From NCBI RefSeq assembly GCF_004328665.1, contig NZ_CP019771.1:124001-188000 (forward strand): 64,000 bases of DNA, given 5' to 3'. The DNA comes from Pseudoalteromonas sp. DL-6 (GTDB lineage Bacteria > Pseudomonadota > Gammaproteobacteria > Enterobacterales > Alteromonadaceae). Below the pieces are notes generated by a model, which was not told the origin of the DNA, did not search any database, and was given only the letters and a program-made list of their open reading frames with translations. Position numbers and translations under genes: made by a program. The number at the start of each line of letters is the position of its first letter. Position 1 is the stretch's first letter. Shown here piece by piece: positions 48,931 through 58,644 of the stretch.

Positions 48931-49058
48931 TATGTAAAAAATAATAGCGGGATTTTACGTAAGCCCAGAGCCAAGAGCAAGTAATGCCGTGATTAATCAG
49001 TCCCCCTCTACATTGAGAAGAATATTTAACACGCAGTGGGAGGTTTACTTTTATTAAT

Positions 49059-49289
49059 CTAAGCCCAAGTATCTAAATGAGGCTTGTCGTCATCTTCTGC
49101 GTTGCTATTGCTCGATTTTTTTTGGTCGAACGATGCTTTTTTTTGTTTTTCTATCTCTTTCTTTTTGCGCTCTTCAAGTTCAACTTGCTTCGCCCTAGCG
49201 CTTTGTTGCACCCCTGCAATATGAAAAGCACCTTTAGATTCAAGCGCTAAACGGGTAATAGGCCCTAAATAGGGGATCATTATATCCAT
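49059..49289 (-). CDS. Conserved hypothetical protein, 76 residues
   Basis: GGAG lies 6 nt before the ATG. Short hydrophobic start, then a Lys/Glu-rich coiled-coil-like stretch (about 34-52) and an acidic tail. No known domain is recognised. Divergent from the his leader. Confidence 0.6.
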   Translation of the reverse strand: MDIMIPYLGPITRLALESKGAFHIAGVQQSARAKQVELEERKKKEIEKQKKASFDQKKSSNSNAEDDDKPHLDTWA

Positions 49290-49506
49290 GTGTGACTCCA
49301 GCAGGTTGCGCGTTATTTAATCACTATAAGACTGTTGATAAATAAAGCAATATGTTAACTATTATCGGCAGTTATAAGATATTCTTTAATTAAAGAAAAT
49401 TTTTCTTGCCATGCTGTCGGTTAATGTGTTTTTATAAATGCGAAATTTATTAAACAGATTGCAGCTAAGCGTTAACACAATAACGATTAGCCAAATAGGA
49501 TAAAAA

Positions 49507-49557
49507 ATGCTTAATTCACTGACAGTTGTACATCACCACCATCATTCATCGGAATAA
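49507..49557 (+). CDS. hisL: his operon leader peptide
   Basis: 16 codons, MLNSLTVVHHHHHSSE, with five consecutive His codons at 49531-49545. Its ribosome senses charged tRNA-His: stalling at the His codons frees the antiterminator. The E. coli leader has seven His codons. No other function. It is followed by the attenuator hairpins. Confidence 0.95.
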   Translation: MLNSLTVVHHHHHSSE

Positions 49558-49595
49558 CCTGTCAGGTCTTTCGCTGAGAGGTTGTTCCTAAAAGG

Positions 49596-49665
49596 AAACC
49601 TCTGGCGAATCAACATACCAAGATTCATTTTCGCCCTGAGGTTTCCCTCGGGGTTTTTAGTTTTT
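49596..49665 (+). terminator. his attenuator: antiterminator and terminator
   Basis: Terminator: CCCTGAGG (49634-49641) pairs with CCTCGGGG (49646-49653), one G-U, followed by TTTTTAGTTTTT. Antiterminator: AAACCTC and GGCG at 49596-49607 pair with CGCC and GAGGTTT at 49632-49644, which removes the terminator's left arm. The same AAACCTC can instead pair with an upstream AGAGGTT (about 49576-49582). This is the classical three-way arrangement. Confidence 0.93.
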
Positions 49666-49685
49666 AAATTAAAGGAAAATGAGTA

Positions 49686-50585
49686 ATGAATAATAGTAAT
49701 CGTCTTCGTATCGCCATCCAAAAAGGTGGCCGCCTATCTAAAGATTGTCAAGATCTGCTTAAACAACTGGGTGTAAAACTCAATCTTCGTGAGCAGCGCC
49801 TCATAGCACACTCAACCAACATGCCTATTGACGTATTACGTGTGCGCGATGACGATATTCCAGGCTTAGTTATGGACGGTGTTTGTGATTTAGGTATTGT
49901 TGGCGAAAACGTACTAGTAGAAGTGCAAGCAGAAAGAGAACGCCAAGGTGTACCAAGTGAAGTTACAAAGCTTGCTAAACTTGACTTTGGTTACTGTCGT
50001 TTAGCACTTGCATGGCCACAAGAACTTGGCAAACAAGACAAGAGCTGGTTTGAAGGCAAACGTATTGCGACCACTTACCCAGAAATTTTAAGCCAATACT
50101 TAAAACGCGAAGGCATTAACGCCAGCACAGTAATGTTAACAGGTTCAGTGGAAGTAGCCCCACGAGCAGGACTTGCCGATGCTATTTGTGATTTAGTCTC
50201 TACTGGCGCAACACTTGAAGCAAATGGCTTAATGCAAGGCGACACTATTTTAGAGTCAAATGCCTGTTTAATCCAAAACACTCAACTACAAGATACTGAA
50301 AAATTGGCACTCATAAATAAGCTAATGCCGCGTTTACGTGGTGTTAAGCAAGCTAAAGAAAGCAAATACATTATGCTACACGCACCAAAAGATAAGCTTG
50401 ATGAAATTTGTGAAATTTTACCTGGCGCTGGCCAACCTACCTTACTTGCCCTGGCAGGTAATGATGACTATGTTGCCCTACACATGGTGAGTAGCGAAAC
50501 CCTATTTTGGGAAACCATGGAGCAACTTAAAGCCCTTGGTGCCAACTCTATTTTAGTTATGCCAATTGAAAAAATGATGGAGTAA
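49686..50585 (+). CDS. hisG: ATP phosphoribosyltransferase
   Basis: 299 residues, the long form with a C-terminal regulatory domain. [14 protein letters not shown] at the start, then [10 protein letters not shown] and [18 protein letters not shown] binding PRPP. First step of histidine synthesis, feedback-inhibited by histidine. First structural gene after the attenuator, 20 bp past its T-run. Confidence 0.98.
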   Translation: MNNSNRLRIAIQKGGRLSKDCQDLLKQLGVKLNLREQRLIAHSTNMPIDVLRVRDDDIPGLVMDGVCDLGIVGENVLVEVQAERERQGVPSEVTKLAKLDFGYCRLALAWPQELGKQDKSWFEGKRIATTYPEILSQYLKREGINASTVMLTGSVEVAPRAGLADAICDLVSTGATLEANGLMQGDTILESNACLIQNTQLQDTEKLALINKLMPRLRGVKQAKESKYIMLHAPKDKLDEICEILPGAGQPTLLALAGNDDYVALHMVSSETLFWETMEQLKALGANSILVMPIEKMME

Positions 50586-50591
50586 CAAGCC

Positions 50592-51893
50592 ATGCTTCGT
50601 TGGAATGAGGAATCATCACAAGTTCAAGCAGCGGCGCTTATGCGCCCTGCTGTATCAGCGAGTGAAAAAGTAGAAAGCATTTGCCAAACTATTTTGGCAA
50701 AAGTAAATGCACAAGGCGACGCCGCATTACTTGCGTTAGCGAAAGAGTTTGATAACCGAGCTGAGCCGCGTTTACGTGTTCCACTTGATGAAATTAATGC
50801 CGCTGAGAAAATGCTAAGCCCAGAGCTTAAGTATGCAATTGATACCGCTTATGCCAATGTGAAATGTTTTCACCAAGCGCAACTGCCAAAAGATATTAAG
50901 TTATCGACTCAACCAGGTGTTGACTGTGAACTGAAATATCAAGCCATCGAAGCAGTCGGTATTTATGTACCAGGAGGGAGTGCTCCTCTTCCATCATCGG
51001 TTATTATGCAAGGTGTATTGGCGCAGTTAAGCGGTGCAAACACCGTGGTATTAACCACACCAGTACAAGGTGATAAAGCAATTAACCCGGCTATTTTATA
51101 TGCCGCTAAATTATGTGGTATCACCACAATTATTGAAAGCGGTGGTGCAGGCGCGATTGCTGCTATGGCCTATGGCACAGAGTCTGTTCCTAAAGTGAAT
51201 AAGATTTTTGGCCCAGGTAACAGCTTTGTCACTATGGCAAAACAGTTAGTCGCACAAACGATTCCAGGTATGGCGATTGATATGCCAGCAGGGCCATCAG
51301 AAGTGTTAGTGATTGCAGATGAGCGTGCAAACCCAGAGTTTATTGCTGCCGACTTACTGTCTCAAGCAGAACACGGGGCTGACTCACAAGTTATTTTATT
51401 ATGTAACAGTGAAACGATTATTGAACAAACGCAAGACGCACTTACTCGTCAATTAGCTAACTTAAGTCGAAAAGACACCGCCGAACAGGCATTGGCAAAT
51501 TCGTCTCTTATTCTAGTTGATTCAGTAGCCCAAGCGTTTGACGTATCAGCGCAATATGGGCCAGAGCACTTAATATTACAGCTTGGCGATGCCACTCCTT
51601 ATTTAGATAAAGTAAAGAATGCAGGCTCTGTATTTGTTGGCGATTACACTCCAGAGTCAGCGGGCGATTATGCCTCAGGCACTAATCACGTGTTACCCAC
51701 TTATGGTTACAGTGCAACTTACTCTAGCTTAAATTTACTCGATTTTTTCCGTACTTACACAGTACAAACTATCAGTAAACAAGGCTTAACTGAGCTTTCA
51801 AAAGCTATTTTACCCTTAGCAGATGCAGAAGGCCTAGATGCCCACGCTAATGCGGTTTCAATTCGTTTAGAGGCAATAAAAAATGAGCAATGA
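50592..51893 (+). CDS. hisD: Histidinol dehydrogenase
   Basis: 433 residues. GIYVPGGSAPLPSSV, GPGNSFVTMAK, DMPAGPSEVLVIAD, LLSQAEHGADSQ (zinc) and PEHLIL are the family's signature segments. Oxidises histidinol to histidine in two NAD-dependent steps. Starts 6 bp after hisG and overlaps hisC by 11 nt. Confidence 0.98.
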   Translation: MLRWNEESSQVQAAALMRPAVSASEKVESICQTILAKVNAQGDAALLALAKEFDNRAEPRLRVPLDEINAAEKMLSPELKYAIDTAYANVKCFHQAQLPKDIKLSTQPGVDCELKYQAIEAVGIYVPGGSAPLPSSVIMQGVLAQLSGANTVVLTTPVQGDKAINPAILYAAKLCGITTIIESGGAGAIAAMAYGTESVPKVNKIFGPGNSFVTMAKQLVAQTIPGMAIDMPAGPSEVLVIADERANPEFIAADLLSQAEHGADSQVILLCNSETIIEQTQDALTRQLANLSRKDTAEQALANSSLILVDSVAQAFDVSAQYGPEHLILQLGDATPYLDKVKNAGSVFVGDYTPESAGDYASGTNHVLPTYGYSATYSSLNLLDFFRTYTVQTISKQGLTELSKAILPLADAEGLDAHANAVSIRLEAIKNEQ

Positions 51894-52971
51894 GAGCGGC
51901 TTATTACCTGATAATATTGCAGCACTTGCTGCGTATAGCTCGGCTAAAAGTGAAAAGTTAACCGGTACAACCTGGCTCAATGCCAACGAAAGCCCGTATG
52001 CAAAAAACCTTGAAATAACAATCGAAGACTTGAATCGTTACCCAGATCCTCAGCCTCAATTGGTTATTGACCGCTACGCAGCCTATGCTGAGCTTGAAAG
52101 CGAAAATGTATTAATGACCCGTGGCGCAGATGAAGGCATTGAATTGTTAGTGCGTACCTATTGTGAGCCAGGTAAAGACAGTATTTCACTATTTTTACCT
52201 ACTTACGGTATGTACAAAGTAACGGCCGATACACACAACGTCGCAATCAATGACCTAACACAAGCGCTTTTATTAAATGGCAGCGTGGATGAAATAATTG
52301 CCGCTGTGGGTAGCTCAAAACTAGTGTTTATTTGTAATCCAAATAATCCAACTGGAAGCTTAACGCCGCTAGATAAAGTAAAAGCCATTGCCACTGCGCT
52401 TGCAGGTAAAGCATTAGTGATTGTTGATGAAGCCTACATAGAGTTTTGTCCAGAGCAAAGTACAACACAACTTATAAACGAGTTCAGTAATATTGTTGTA
52501 CTTCGTACACTCTCAAAAGCGTTTGCACTTGCGGGTTTAAGAACAGGGTTTACTCTCGCTCAGGCTAGTGTATTAGGGCCTATTCGTAAAGTCATTGCAC
52601 CGTATCCGGTATCGGGTGTGGTAGCCAGCATTGCAGCGCAAGCCATTGCCCCTGATGCGATTACCTCAATGCGTCGCCAAGTGACGATTTTAAATAGCTT
52701 AAAGTTAAAGCTTATTGACTGGTTAAACGCCTCTCCTGCAGTATTAAAAATACTCACTGGTGAAGGCAACTTCGTTACTTTAAAATTAGCGAACAAGGAT
52801 TACTTTAAACAAGCGCTTAAACAAGGCTTAGTAATGCGCGCCTTTACCTTATTTAATGAAGACGACTGGCTACGTATTTCAATTGGTAATGAACAAGAAT
52901 TAGAACAAGTAAAAATTTGGTTAGATGGCCTGCAATTGCCTCAAGCCACAGCACAACAGGAAGTATCATGA
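51883..52971 (+). CDS. hisC: Histidinol-phosphate aminotransferase
   Basis: 362 residues, a class I/II PLP enzyme. WLNANESPYAKN at the start, IVDEAYIEF, and the PLP lysine in TLSKAFALAGLRTGF. Overlaps hisD at its start and hisB at its end (ATGA), so translation is coupled on both sides. Confidence 0.97.
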   Translation: MSNESGLLPDNIAALAAYSSAKSEKLTGTTWLNANESPYAKNLEITIEDLNRYPDPQPQLVIDRYAAYAELESENVLMTRGADEGIELLVRTYCEPGKDSISLFLPTYGMYKVTADTHNVAINDLTQALLLNGSVDEIIAAVGSSKLVFICNPNNPTGSLTPLDKVKAIATALAGKALVIVDEAYIEFCPEQSTTQLINEFSNIVVLRTLSKAFALAGLRTGFTLAQASVLGPIRKVIAPYPVSGVVASIAAQAIAPDAITSMRRQVTILNSLKLKLIDWLNASPAVLKILTGEGNFVTLKLANKDYFKQALKQGLVMRAFTLFNEDDWLRISIGNEQELEQVKIWLDGLQLPQATAQQEVS

Positions 52972-54029
52972 GTAACCCCTATTTATTTATAGACCGCGAT
53001 GGCACTATTATTGAAGAGCCAATCACCGACAAACAAGTCGACAGCCTTGAAAAACTAGCGTTTTTACCAGGTGTTATTCCTGCCTTATTGCAACTGCAAG
53101 CAGCAGGCTATCGCTTAGTAATGGTATCAAATCAAGATGGCTTGGGCACAGACAGCTTCCCAACTGCCGATTTTGACATTGCTCAAGACAAAATGATGGA
53201 CATACTGCAAAGCCAAGGTATCAGCTTTGAGTCAGTATTAATTTGCCCACATTTTGATGAACAAAACTGTGATTGCCGTAAACCAAAAACAGGCTTACTT
53301 ACTGAACTGATGCGCTCAGGCAAAGTTGATTTAGCACGTTCTTTTGTGATTGGCGATCGCCAAACCGATATTGGCCTTGCACAAAACTTATGTTGTGAAG
53401 GTATTTTATACGATGGCAGCTGGCCTGCCATTGTCACTAAGCTGACCACGGCAAACCGTGAAGGTCGCGTGACACGTAATACCAAAGAAACGCAAATAGA
53501 CGTAGCAGTTAACCTTGATCAAACAAAAAATGGCAGTATTGAAACTGGCCTTGGTTTTTTTGACCACATGCTGGATCAAATTCGCACTCATGCCAATATT
53601 GGCTTAAATATTAAAGCCAAAGGTGACTTACACATAGACGAGCACCACCTTGTCGAAGACATTGGTATTGCTTTAGGTGTTGCCCTTAAACAGGCGCTTG
53701 GCACCAAATCGCAAATTGCGCGTTATGGTTTTGCCCTACCTATGGATGAATGTAAAGCTGAGGCACAAATTGATTTGTCGGGTCGTGCTTCATTTGTATT
53801 AAACGCCAACTTTAGCCGTGAAAAAGCCGGTGATTTAGACGTACAAATGGTTGAGCACTTTTTCAAAAGCTTAAGCGATAACGCCGCAATTAGCCTTATT
53901 CTATCGGTAAGTGATGGCAACTGCCACCACCAAGTGGAAGGCTTATTTAAAGCGTTTTCTCGTGCTTTGCGTATGGCTATTGCACAAGATACCAGCCAAC
54001 AAACAGCCAGCTCTAAGGGATGTTTATGA
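52968..54029 (+). CDS. hisB: Bifunctional histidinol phosphatase / imidazoleglycerol-phosphate dehydratase
   Basis: Start at ATG 52968 (MSNPYLFIDRDGTIIEE), overlapping the hisC stop. 353 residues. The N-terminal HAD phosphatase has DRDGT and a zinc loop (CPHFDEQNCDCRKP); the C-terminal dehydratase has DEHHLVED and CHHQVEGLFKAF metal-binding motifs. The fused form is typical of Enterobacterales and relatives. Confidence 0.97.
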   Translation: MSNPYLFIDRDGTIIEEPITDKQVDSLEKLAFLPGVIPALLQLQAAGYRLVMVSNQDGLGTDSFPTADFDIAQDKMMDILQSQGISFESVLICPHFDEQNCDCRKPKTGLLTELMRSGKVDLARSFVIGDRQTDIGLAQNLCCEGILYDGSWPAIVTKLTTANREGRVTRNTKETQIDVAVNLDQTKNGSIETGLGFFDHMLDQIRTHANIGLNIKAKGDLHIDEHHLVEDIGIALGVALKQALGTKSQIARYGFALPMDECKAEAQIDLSGRASFVLNANFSREKAGDLDVQMVEHFFKSLSDNAAISLILSVSDGNCHHQVEGLFKAFSRALRMAIAQDTSQQTASSKGCL

Positions 54030-54616
54030 TTGCGATAATTAATACCGGTTGCGCCAACATTAACTCAGTGCGGTTTGCATTTGAGCGTTTAGGGCAAACC
54101 CCTACGGTGATTACCTCGCCAGAACAACTAGCAGGCTATGAACGTGCTATTTTACCCGGTGTTGGTCATGCATCTGTTGCTATGAAGCGTTTGGTTGATA
54201 ATGGTTGGCAGCAAGCAATTAACGAATATCAGCGCCCGCTAATGGGAATTTGCTTAGGCATGCAACTGCTGTGTGAAAGCACTGAAGAAGGAAACGTGCA
54301 ATGCTTAGGTAAAATACCAGGCGAAGTGAAAGCACTTGATGTAGGTAGCTTAACGTCACCACATATGGGCTGGAATAACCTATCTGTTCAACAAGCGCAC
54401 CCGTTGACTCAAGGTTTGCATGCGGACGACCAGGTTTATTATGTGCACAGTTTCGCCCATACAGTTAATAACGTCACGCTAGTCAGCAGCGAATACGGGC
54501 AAACATTTTCTGCAATTGTAGCTAAAGACAATTATGCCGGCATGCAATTTCACCCTGAACGCAGCGCTAAAGTAGGTACGCGTTTATTACAAAATTTTAT
54601 TGATTGGCAACTTTAG
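54026..54616 (+). CDS. hisH: Imidazole glycerol phosphate synthase, glutaminase subunit
   Basis: 196 residues from ATG 54026 (MIAIINTGCANI) with AAGGGA 5 nt upstream, overlapping the hisB stop. Class I glutamine amidotransferase: the nucleophile cysteine lies in MGICLGMQLL and the His/Glu pair in QFHPERS. It feeds ammonia to HisF, whose gene is not next to it here but at 62192. Confidence 0.97.
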   Translation: MIAIINTGCANINSVRFAFERLGQTPTVITSPEQLAGYERAILPGVGHASVAMKRLVDNGWQQAINEYQRPLMGICLGMQLLCESTEEGNVQCLGKIPGEVKALDVGSLTSPHMGWNNLSVQQAHPLTQGLHADDQVYYVHSFAHTVNNVTLVSSEYGQTFSAIVAKDNYAGMQFHPERSAKVGTRLLQNFIDWQL

Positions 54617-54648
54617 GTTGCTCTTCATGCTTTTAAAAGAGAAATACA

Positions 54649-55374
54649 GTGATTATTCCAGCATTAGATGTATTACAAAATCAAATCGTGCGTTTGTATC
54701 AAGGTAAATACGATACCGCACAGTTTTATCCCTTTGAGCTTGATGCTCGCTTAAAAGAGTATGCCGACAGTGGTGCCACTAAATTACATTTAGTTGATTT
54801 AGAGGGCGCACGGGATCCAAGTAAAAAACAGTGGCAACATATTCAAGCAGCAACAAAAGCTCTCAATGTACCTTACCAAGTAGGTGGCGGTATTCGTTCA
54901 GAGCAAGACGTTAGCGATTGGCTAAAAGCAGGTGCAAACCAAGTGGTTATTGGCTCAATGGCGGTTGAAAAGCGTGAGCAAGTAAAAGCCTGGATTGAAC
55001 AATTTGGCGCTGAGCACTTTGTAATTGCCCTTGATGTTAATAAAGCTGCAAACGGATGGGCACCAGCAACTCACGGTTGGCTAAACGAATCTGAGTTTGG
55101 ATTATTTGAACTGATTGATTTTTACGTTGGTCTGGGTGTTATTGACTTTTTATGCACGGACATCAGTAAAGATGGCACCATGACGGGCCCTTCTTTTGCG
55201 CTTTATGAAGATTTAATTAATCATAATGCAGATATTAAAGTGCAAGCCTCAGGAGGAGTAAGCTCGTTAGATGATATTAAAAAGCTCAATGAACTTGGTG
55301 TTGGCGGCGTAATTTTAGGTAAGTCTTTATTAGATGGTGCTTTTAGCGTAGAAGACGCGCTTAAATTAGGCTAA
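54649..55374 (+). CDS. hisA: ProFAR isomerase
   Basis: 241 residues, start GTG 54649. Beta/alpha barrel with the catalytic Asp in IPALDV and the phosphate-binding loops YQVGGGIRSEQDV and QASGGVSSLDD. Isomerises ProFAR to PRFAR. It is followed by a strong terminator and not, as usual, by hisF. Confidence 0.97.
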   Translation: MIIPALDVLQNQIVRLYQGKYDTAQFYPFELDARLKEYADSGATKLHLVDLEGARDPSKKQWQHIQAATKALNVPYQVGGGIRSEQDVSDWLKAGANQVVIGSMAVEKREQVKAWIEQFGAEHFVIALDVNKAANGWAPATHGWLNESEFGLFELIDFYVGLGVIDFLCTDISKDGTMTGPSFALYEDLINHNADIKVQASGGVSSLDDIKKLNELGVGGVILGKSLLDGAFSVEDALKLG

Positions 55375-55386
55375 ATACTAAAATTT

Positions 55387-55424
55387 AAAAAGGCACAGAT
55401 GCGAGCGCGTCTGTGCCTTTTTTT
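55387..55424. terminator. Terminator after hisA
   Basis: AAAAAGGCACAGA (55387-55399) pairs with TCTGTGCCTTTTT (55410-55422) around a 10-nt loop. Strong on both strands, between convergent hisA and cytochrome genes. Confidence 0.93.
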
Positions 55425-55440
55425 GTATAAAACAATCAGT

Positions 55441-55980
55441 TTATTTATGCTTACCCGGCAACATAGAGCCCAATACGCCATCTTGCTTTATTAAACCATG
55501 ATAAAGTGCAGCGCTAACATGCATAAAAATGAACAGTAAAAATGCATAAGCAATTAGGCCATGTGCTTCACGAAAAAACGCATAGGCCTCAATATTTTTA
55601 CTGACTAAATTAGGCAAAGTAAATAAACCAAAAAAGCTCACTGTACGCTCATCAGCACTTTGCATTAACCAGCCTGAAATTGGCATTAAAACCATAGACG
55701 CATATAAACCCACTTGGGTTAAATGTGCGGCTAAAGCTTGCGGTTTAGGCACACTCGGTGGTAATGCGGGGCTTTTACACAGTACTTTATTAATTAATCT
55801 TATTGCAACTAATATCAGTGCTAACACACCAAACGATTTATGCAGTTGTATAGCCTCTACCTGCCATACGGCTAAGCTTTGTACCATCGACAAACCAAGA
55901 AATAACATAGAAAGTATAATTAATGCCATTGCCCAGTGAATAAGCATACTCGACGCTGAGTATTTGGTAATTGTTTTCAT
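55441..55980 (-). CDS. Cytochrome b561
   Basis: 179 residues with four membrane helices. Histidines at MLIHWAMAL, LHKSFGVLAL, EAHGLIAY and FMHVSAALYHG are placed to bind two b hemes. Transfers electrons in the inner membrane. It lies 16 bp downstream of the catalase-family peroxidase gene; the pair may be a membrane electron source plus a peroxidase. Convergent with hisA, inside the split his operon. Confidence 0.92.
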   Translation of the reverse strand: MKTITKYSASSMLIHWAMALIILSMLFLGLSMVQSLAVWQVEAIQLHKSFGVLALILVAIRLINKVLCKSPALPPSVPKPQALAAHLTQVGLYASMVLMPISGWLMQSADERTVSFFGLFTLPNLVSKNIEAYAFFREAHGLIAYAFLLFIFMHVSAALYHGLIKQDGVLGSMLPGKHK

Positions 55981-55996
55981 TGACTCGTTCCTGTTA

Positions 55997-57061
55997 TTAA
56001 TTATTTAAAAGTACTTCTTTAGCACGACGACGAAATGACTCTGCATACGCAGCGCCACGGGCACGTAAAATAGGATCAGCACTTGGCTGAATACCTGTTG
56101 GTAATACCAGCGGATCAAAGTTCATGTTTTCACATACCCCACCCTCTTGTGCTTGCAAGCGTGATATTACTAACGTACCGGCGTTAATGGTTTTGCGCGA
56201 TTGTGGCCATAAAACAGTTGGGTTGTTTTCATCATCTTCTTCGGTTGCAAAACTAAACAGCATATCAAACTTAATCGGTGCTTGAGCTACTTGGTCTTTA
56301 AGTTGTAGCTGCAATGCATCTGGTGAATCATTATTAAGTGGTTGGGTGTTTTCATCACTTAATTGCGGTTTAGCAATCCAGCGTACGGCATGCTTTTCAT
56401 CATTTTCATCCACCAAATAAAACGCATTAATACTGTGGTATTGCTCAGTGGCAAAACTACTGGTTGGCGTGTAGCTTGCTTTCCAGTTATTAAAAGCGGC
56501 ACTTTCAGGGTGTGCTGCAAAAAACGCTTTAATTTTTTCTGGGCTGCGCTTTTTAGTCACCGGATCGGGTGAAAGAGCTTGTAGTTGTTTAAAAAACGCT
56601 TCTGGCGTAGCTACCGCCATAACCGGAGGCGTATTCATTGCAACACGCCACTCTTGGTTATCATCAGTGGTTATAGAAAACGCTAAACTACGCACCGGTG
56701 CTTTTAAATCAGGTGCAGTTGGATTATTACCCGCAATAGAAAAGCGACCTACAAAAGGGGTTGCCCCTAAATCAAATACCTTTGCTTGCGAGTACTTAGC
56801 AAGCTCACCCGTTGACTCAAAAGAGCCAGCTAAACAAATACCTTTTGCGTGTGCTCGGCGAAATCCCTCATGGGTTTTATCACCTTGCTGTAAATTAACA
56901 AAACGCTGTGCAGTCACTGCGTCACGATTAAATGCGCCGGTAAAATAAAAAATAGTCAGGGCAAATAAGCTAATAATTGCTATTAAGATGATTTTTTTAC
57001 TCATGGTAGGATTAGACCTCGTATGATTATTTTCTTGATGATTATGTTTGGAATTTTTCAT
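55997..57061 (-). CDS. Catalase-family peroxidase, membrane-anchored
   Basis: 354 residues as drawn. The N-terminus (MKNSKHNHQENNHTRSNPT) is a polar extension before the membrane helix KKIILIAIISLFALTIFYF; an inner ATG at 57004 is an alternative start, and neither has a good ribosome binding site. The body is catalase-like but short: RRAHAKGICLAG holds the distal histidine, VGRFS and PVRSLAFSI follow, and FRRRAKEVL closes the protein. Members of this SrpA-like group are peroxidases rather than true catalases. It should face the periplasm. First gene of a pair with cytochrome b561. Confidence 0.88.
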   Translation of the reverse strand: MKNSKHNHQENNHTRSNPTMSKKIILIAIISLFALTIFYFTGAFNRDAVTAQRFVNLQQGDKTHEGFRRAHAKGICLAGSFESTGELAKYSQAKVFDLGATPFVGRFSIAGNNPTAPDLKAPVRSLAFSITTDDNQEWRVAMNTPPVMAVATPEAFFKQLQALSPDPVTKKRSPEKIKAFFAAHPESAAFNNWKASYTPTSSFATEQYHSINAFYLVDENDEKHAVRWIAKPQLSDENTQPLNNDSPDALQLQLKDQVAQAPIKFDMLFSFATEEDDENNPTVLWPQSRKTINAGTLVISRLQAQEGGVCENMNFDPLVLPTGIQPSADPILRARGAAYAESFRRRAKEVLLNN

Positions 57062-57563
57062 AGTTTATAAATTACGTCTTTAAATTAATGGCTAACCATT
57101 ACTGAGTGATGCTTTACGTTGCAGCGCTTTTATTAAGCGATACCAACATGACTCCTACAAGACCGCTGCTAAGCAATTAATATTTCAATTTAATTAATCA
57201 AAAGTATTCATTATGGTTTTACAACTGCAAACAGCTAATGTTTATGAGCTTGCGCTTTTAAAAAGCTGATTGTTAATTATACTTAGGTTTATATAAAGCC
57301 AGTATTAAGTTGCACTTTGGTAACTTTCTACAAAATCATACAAATTAAAACAAAACCGTACAGCAATAATAAACAGTTGAAATTAAAATGTTATTTATTA
57401 ATCACTTGATAAGCGCTGCTTACTCTCAACAATTAAATAGTTATAGCTTAATAAATTGCATTTCAGATACATTCGAAAATAAACTCAATGGACTATTTTA
57501 TAATTTTTTACAGATTTAAAATGCCAACAATTAACAACGCACTTTTTATTTAAGGTAAGCCAG
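57062..57563. other. Intergenic region between peroxidase and efflux genes
   Basis: 502 bp between divergent transcripts. AT-rich, several short hairpins, no open frame I trust and no recognisable operator. No regulator gene (TetR, MarR or similar) for the adjacent efflux pump is present. Confidence 0.5.
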
Positions 57564-58634
57564 ATGATCAAAACACGTTGTTTTACTAAATTTAACTTAA
57601 TTAGTATTACGTTTTTGCTTTTATTAACCGGTTGCTCAGAAAGCGAAGTCACCACACAAAAACAAAATAAGCCGCGCCCAGTGAAACTTATAACCCTAGG
57701 TGATGAGTCGCAATCAAAAACGCTCACCTACCCCGCCACTATCGACACTATAAATAGCTCAAAACTGGCTTTTCAGGTTAGCGGAAAGCTACAAGAGCTC
57801 AACGTTATTGCCGCACAAAACGTAAAAAAAGGCGATGTAATAGCCGCATTAGAGCAACGTAATTTTGTTAATGAGGTTAAGTCGAGCAAAGTACAGTTTG
57901 AAACCGCCAACAATGATTACCAACGTGGTTTAAAGCTCGCTAAAGATGGGGTTATTTCACAACGAGATATAGAGCAACTAAAATCTAAAAAAGAAGTAGC
58001 CGAATCACAATATGACTCAGCACAAAAAGCATTATCTGACAGTAAAATTATAGCCCCTTATGATGCTATTGTTGCTGAAGTACCAGTAAAACAGCTTGAA
58101 AATATAAGTGCTGGTCAACATGTTGTTACTTTATTTGGTAAAGGTGAAATGGAAGCGGTCGTAAATATTCCCGCGTCTATTGTGGCCACGGTAGATGCTA
58201 AGCAAAACAATGTAGCGTCGGTAATTTTACAAGATGTATCGACTGCCCCTATTCCTGCAACATTTAGACGTGCCAATTTAGAAGCTGATTCAGCGAGCCA
58301 AACCTATGAAGTACGATTTGCCTTTGCTGTACCTAATAACCTTAATATATTGCCTGGCATGAATGCCAGTTTAAAAATAACACGTGAAAACACCTCAAAT
58401 GGCACTCGTTTATTAGTGCCAACCTTTGCTATTTTTGAACAAAACGGTGAACACTTTGTTTGGACGGTTAACGCTAAAACCATGCAAGTTTCTAAAGCTC
58501 CCGTTAAAATTGAAAATGGCATTGGCGAGCAACTCATTGTCACTGAGGGTTTAAAAGCCGGTGATGTAATTGTTGGTGCAGGTGCAAACTATGTAACTGA
58601 GGGTATGAAAGTACGTCCTTGGACTAAAGCATAG
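57564..58634 (+). CDS. RND efflux periplasmic adaptor, lipoprotein
   Basis: 356 residues. The signal segment ends in lipobox LTGC (Cys 20). Then the membrane-fusion fold: lipoyl half (TIDTINSSKLAFQVSGKLQEL), a coiled-coil hairpin (RGLKLAKDGVISQRDIEQLKSKKEVAESQYDSAQKAL in part), second lipoyl half (DSKIIAPYDAIVAEVPV) and beta-barrel. Joins the adjacent RND permease to an outer-membrane channel. 10 bp before the permease gene. Confidence 0.93.
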   Translation: MIKTRCFTKFNLISITFLLLLTGCSESEVTTQKQNKPRPVKLITLGDESQSKTLTYPATIDTINSSKLAFQVSGKLQELNVIAAQNVKKGDVIAALEQRNFVNEVKSSKVQFETANNDYQRGLKLAKDGVISQRDIEQLKSKKEVAESQYDSAQKALSDSKIIAPYDAIVAEVPVKQLENISAGQHVVTLFGKGEMEAVVNIPASIVATVDAKQNNVASVILQDVSTAPIPATFRRANLEADSASQTYEVRFAFAVPNNLNILPGMNASLKITRENTSNGTRLLVPTFAIFEQNGEHFVWTVNAKTMQVSKAPVKIENGIGEQLIVTEGLKAGDVIVGAGANYVTEGMKVRPWTKA

Positions 58635-58644
58635 GAGCGCGGTA

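Noticed and set aside
57123..57146. Short CGCTT/AAGCG hairpin in the peroxidase-efflux gap
   Set aside because: The stem is only five base pairs and has no terminator or operator context.
57485..57727. 80-residue frame opposite the adaptor gene start
   Set aside because: It overlaps the signal peptide region of the RND adaptor and has no recognisable features.
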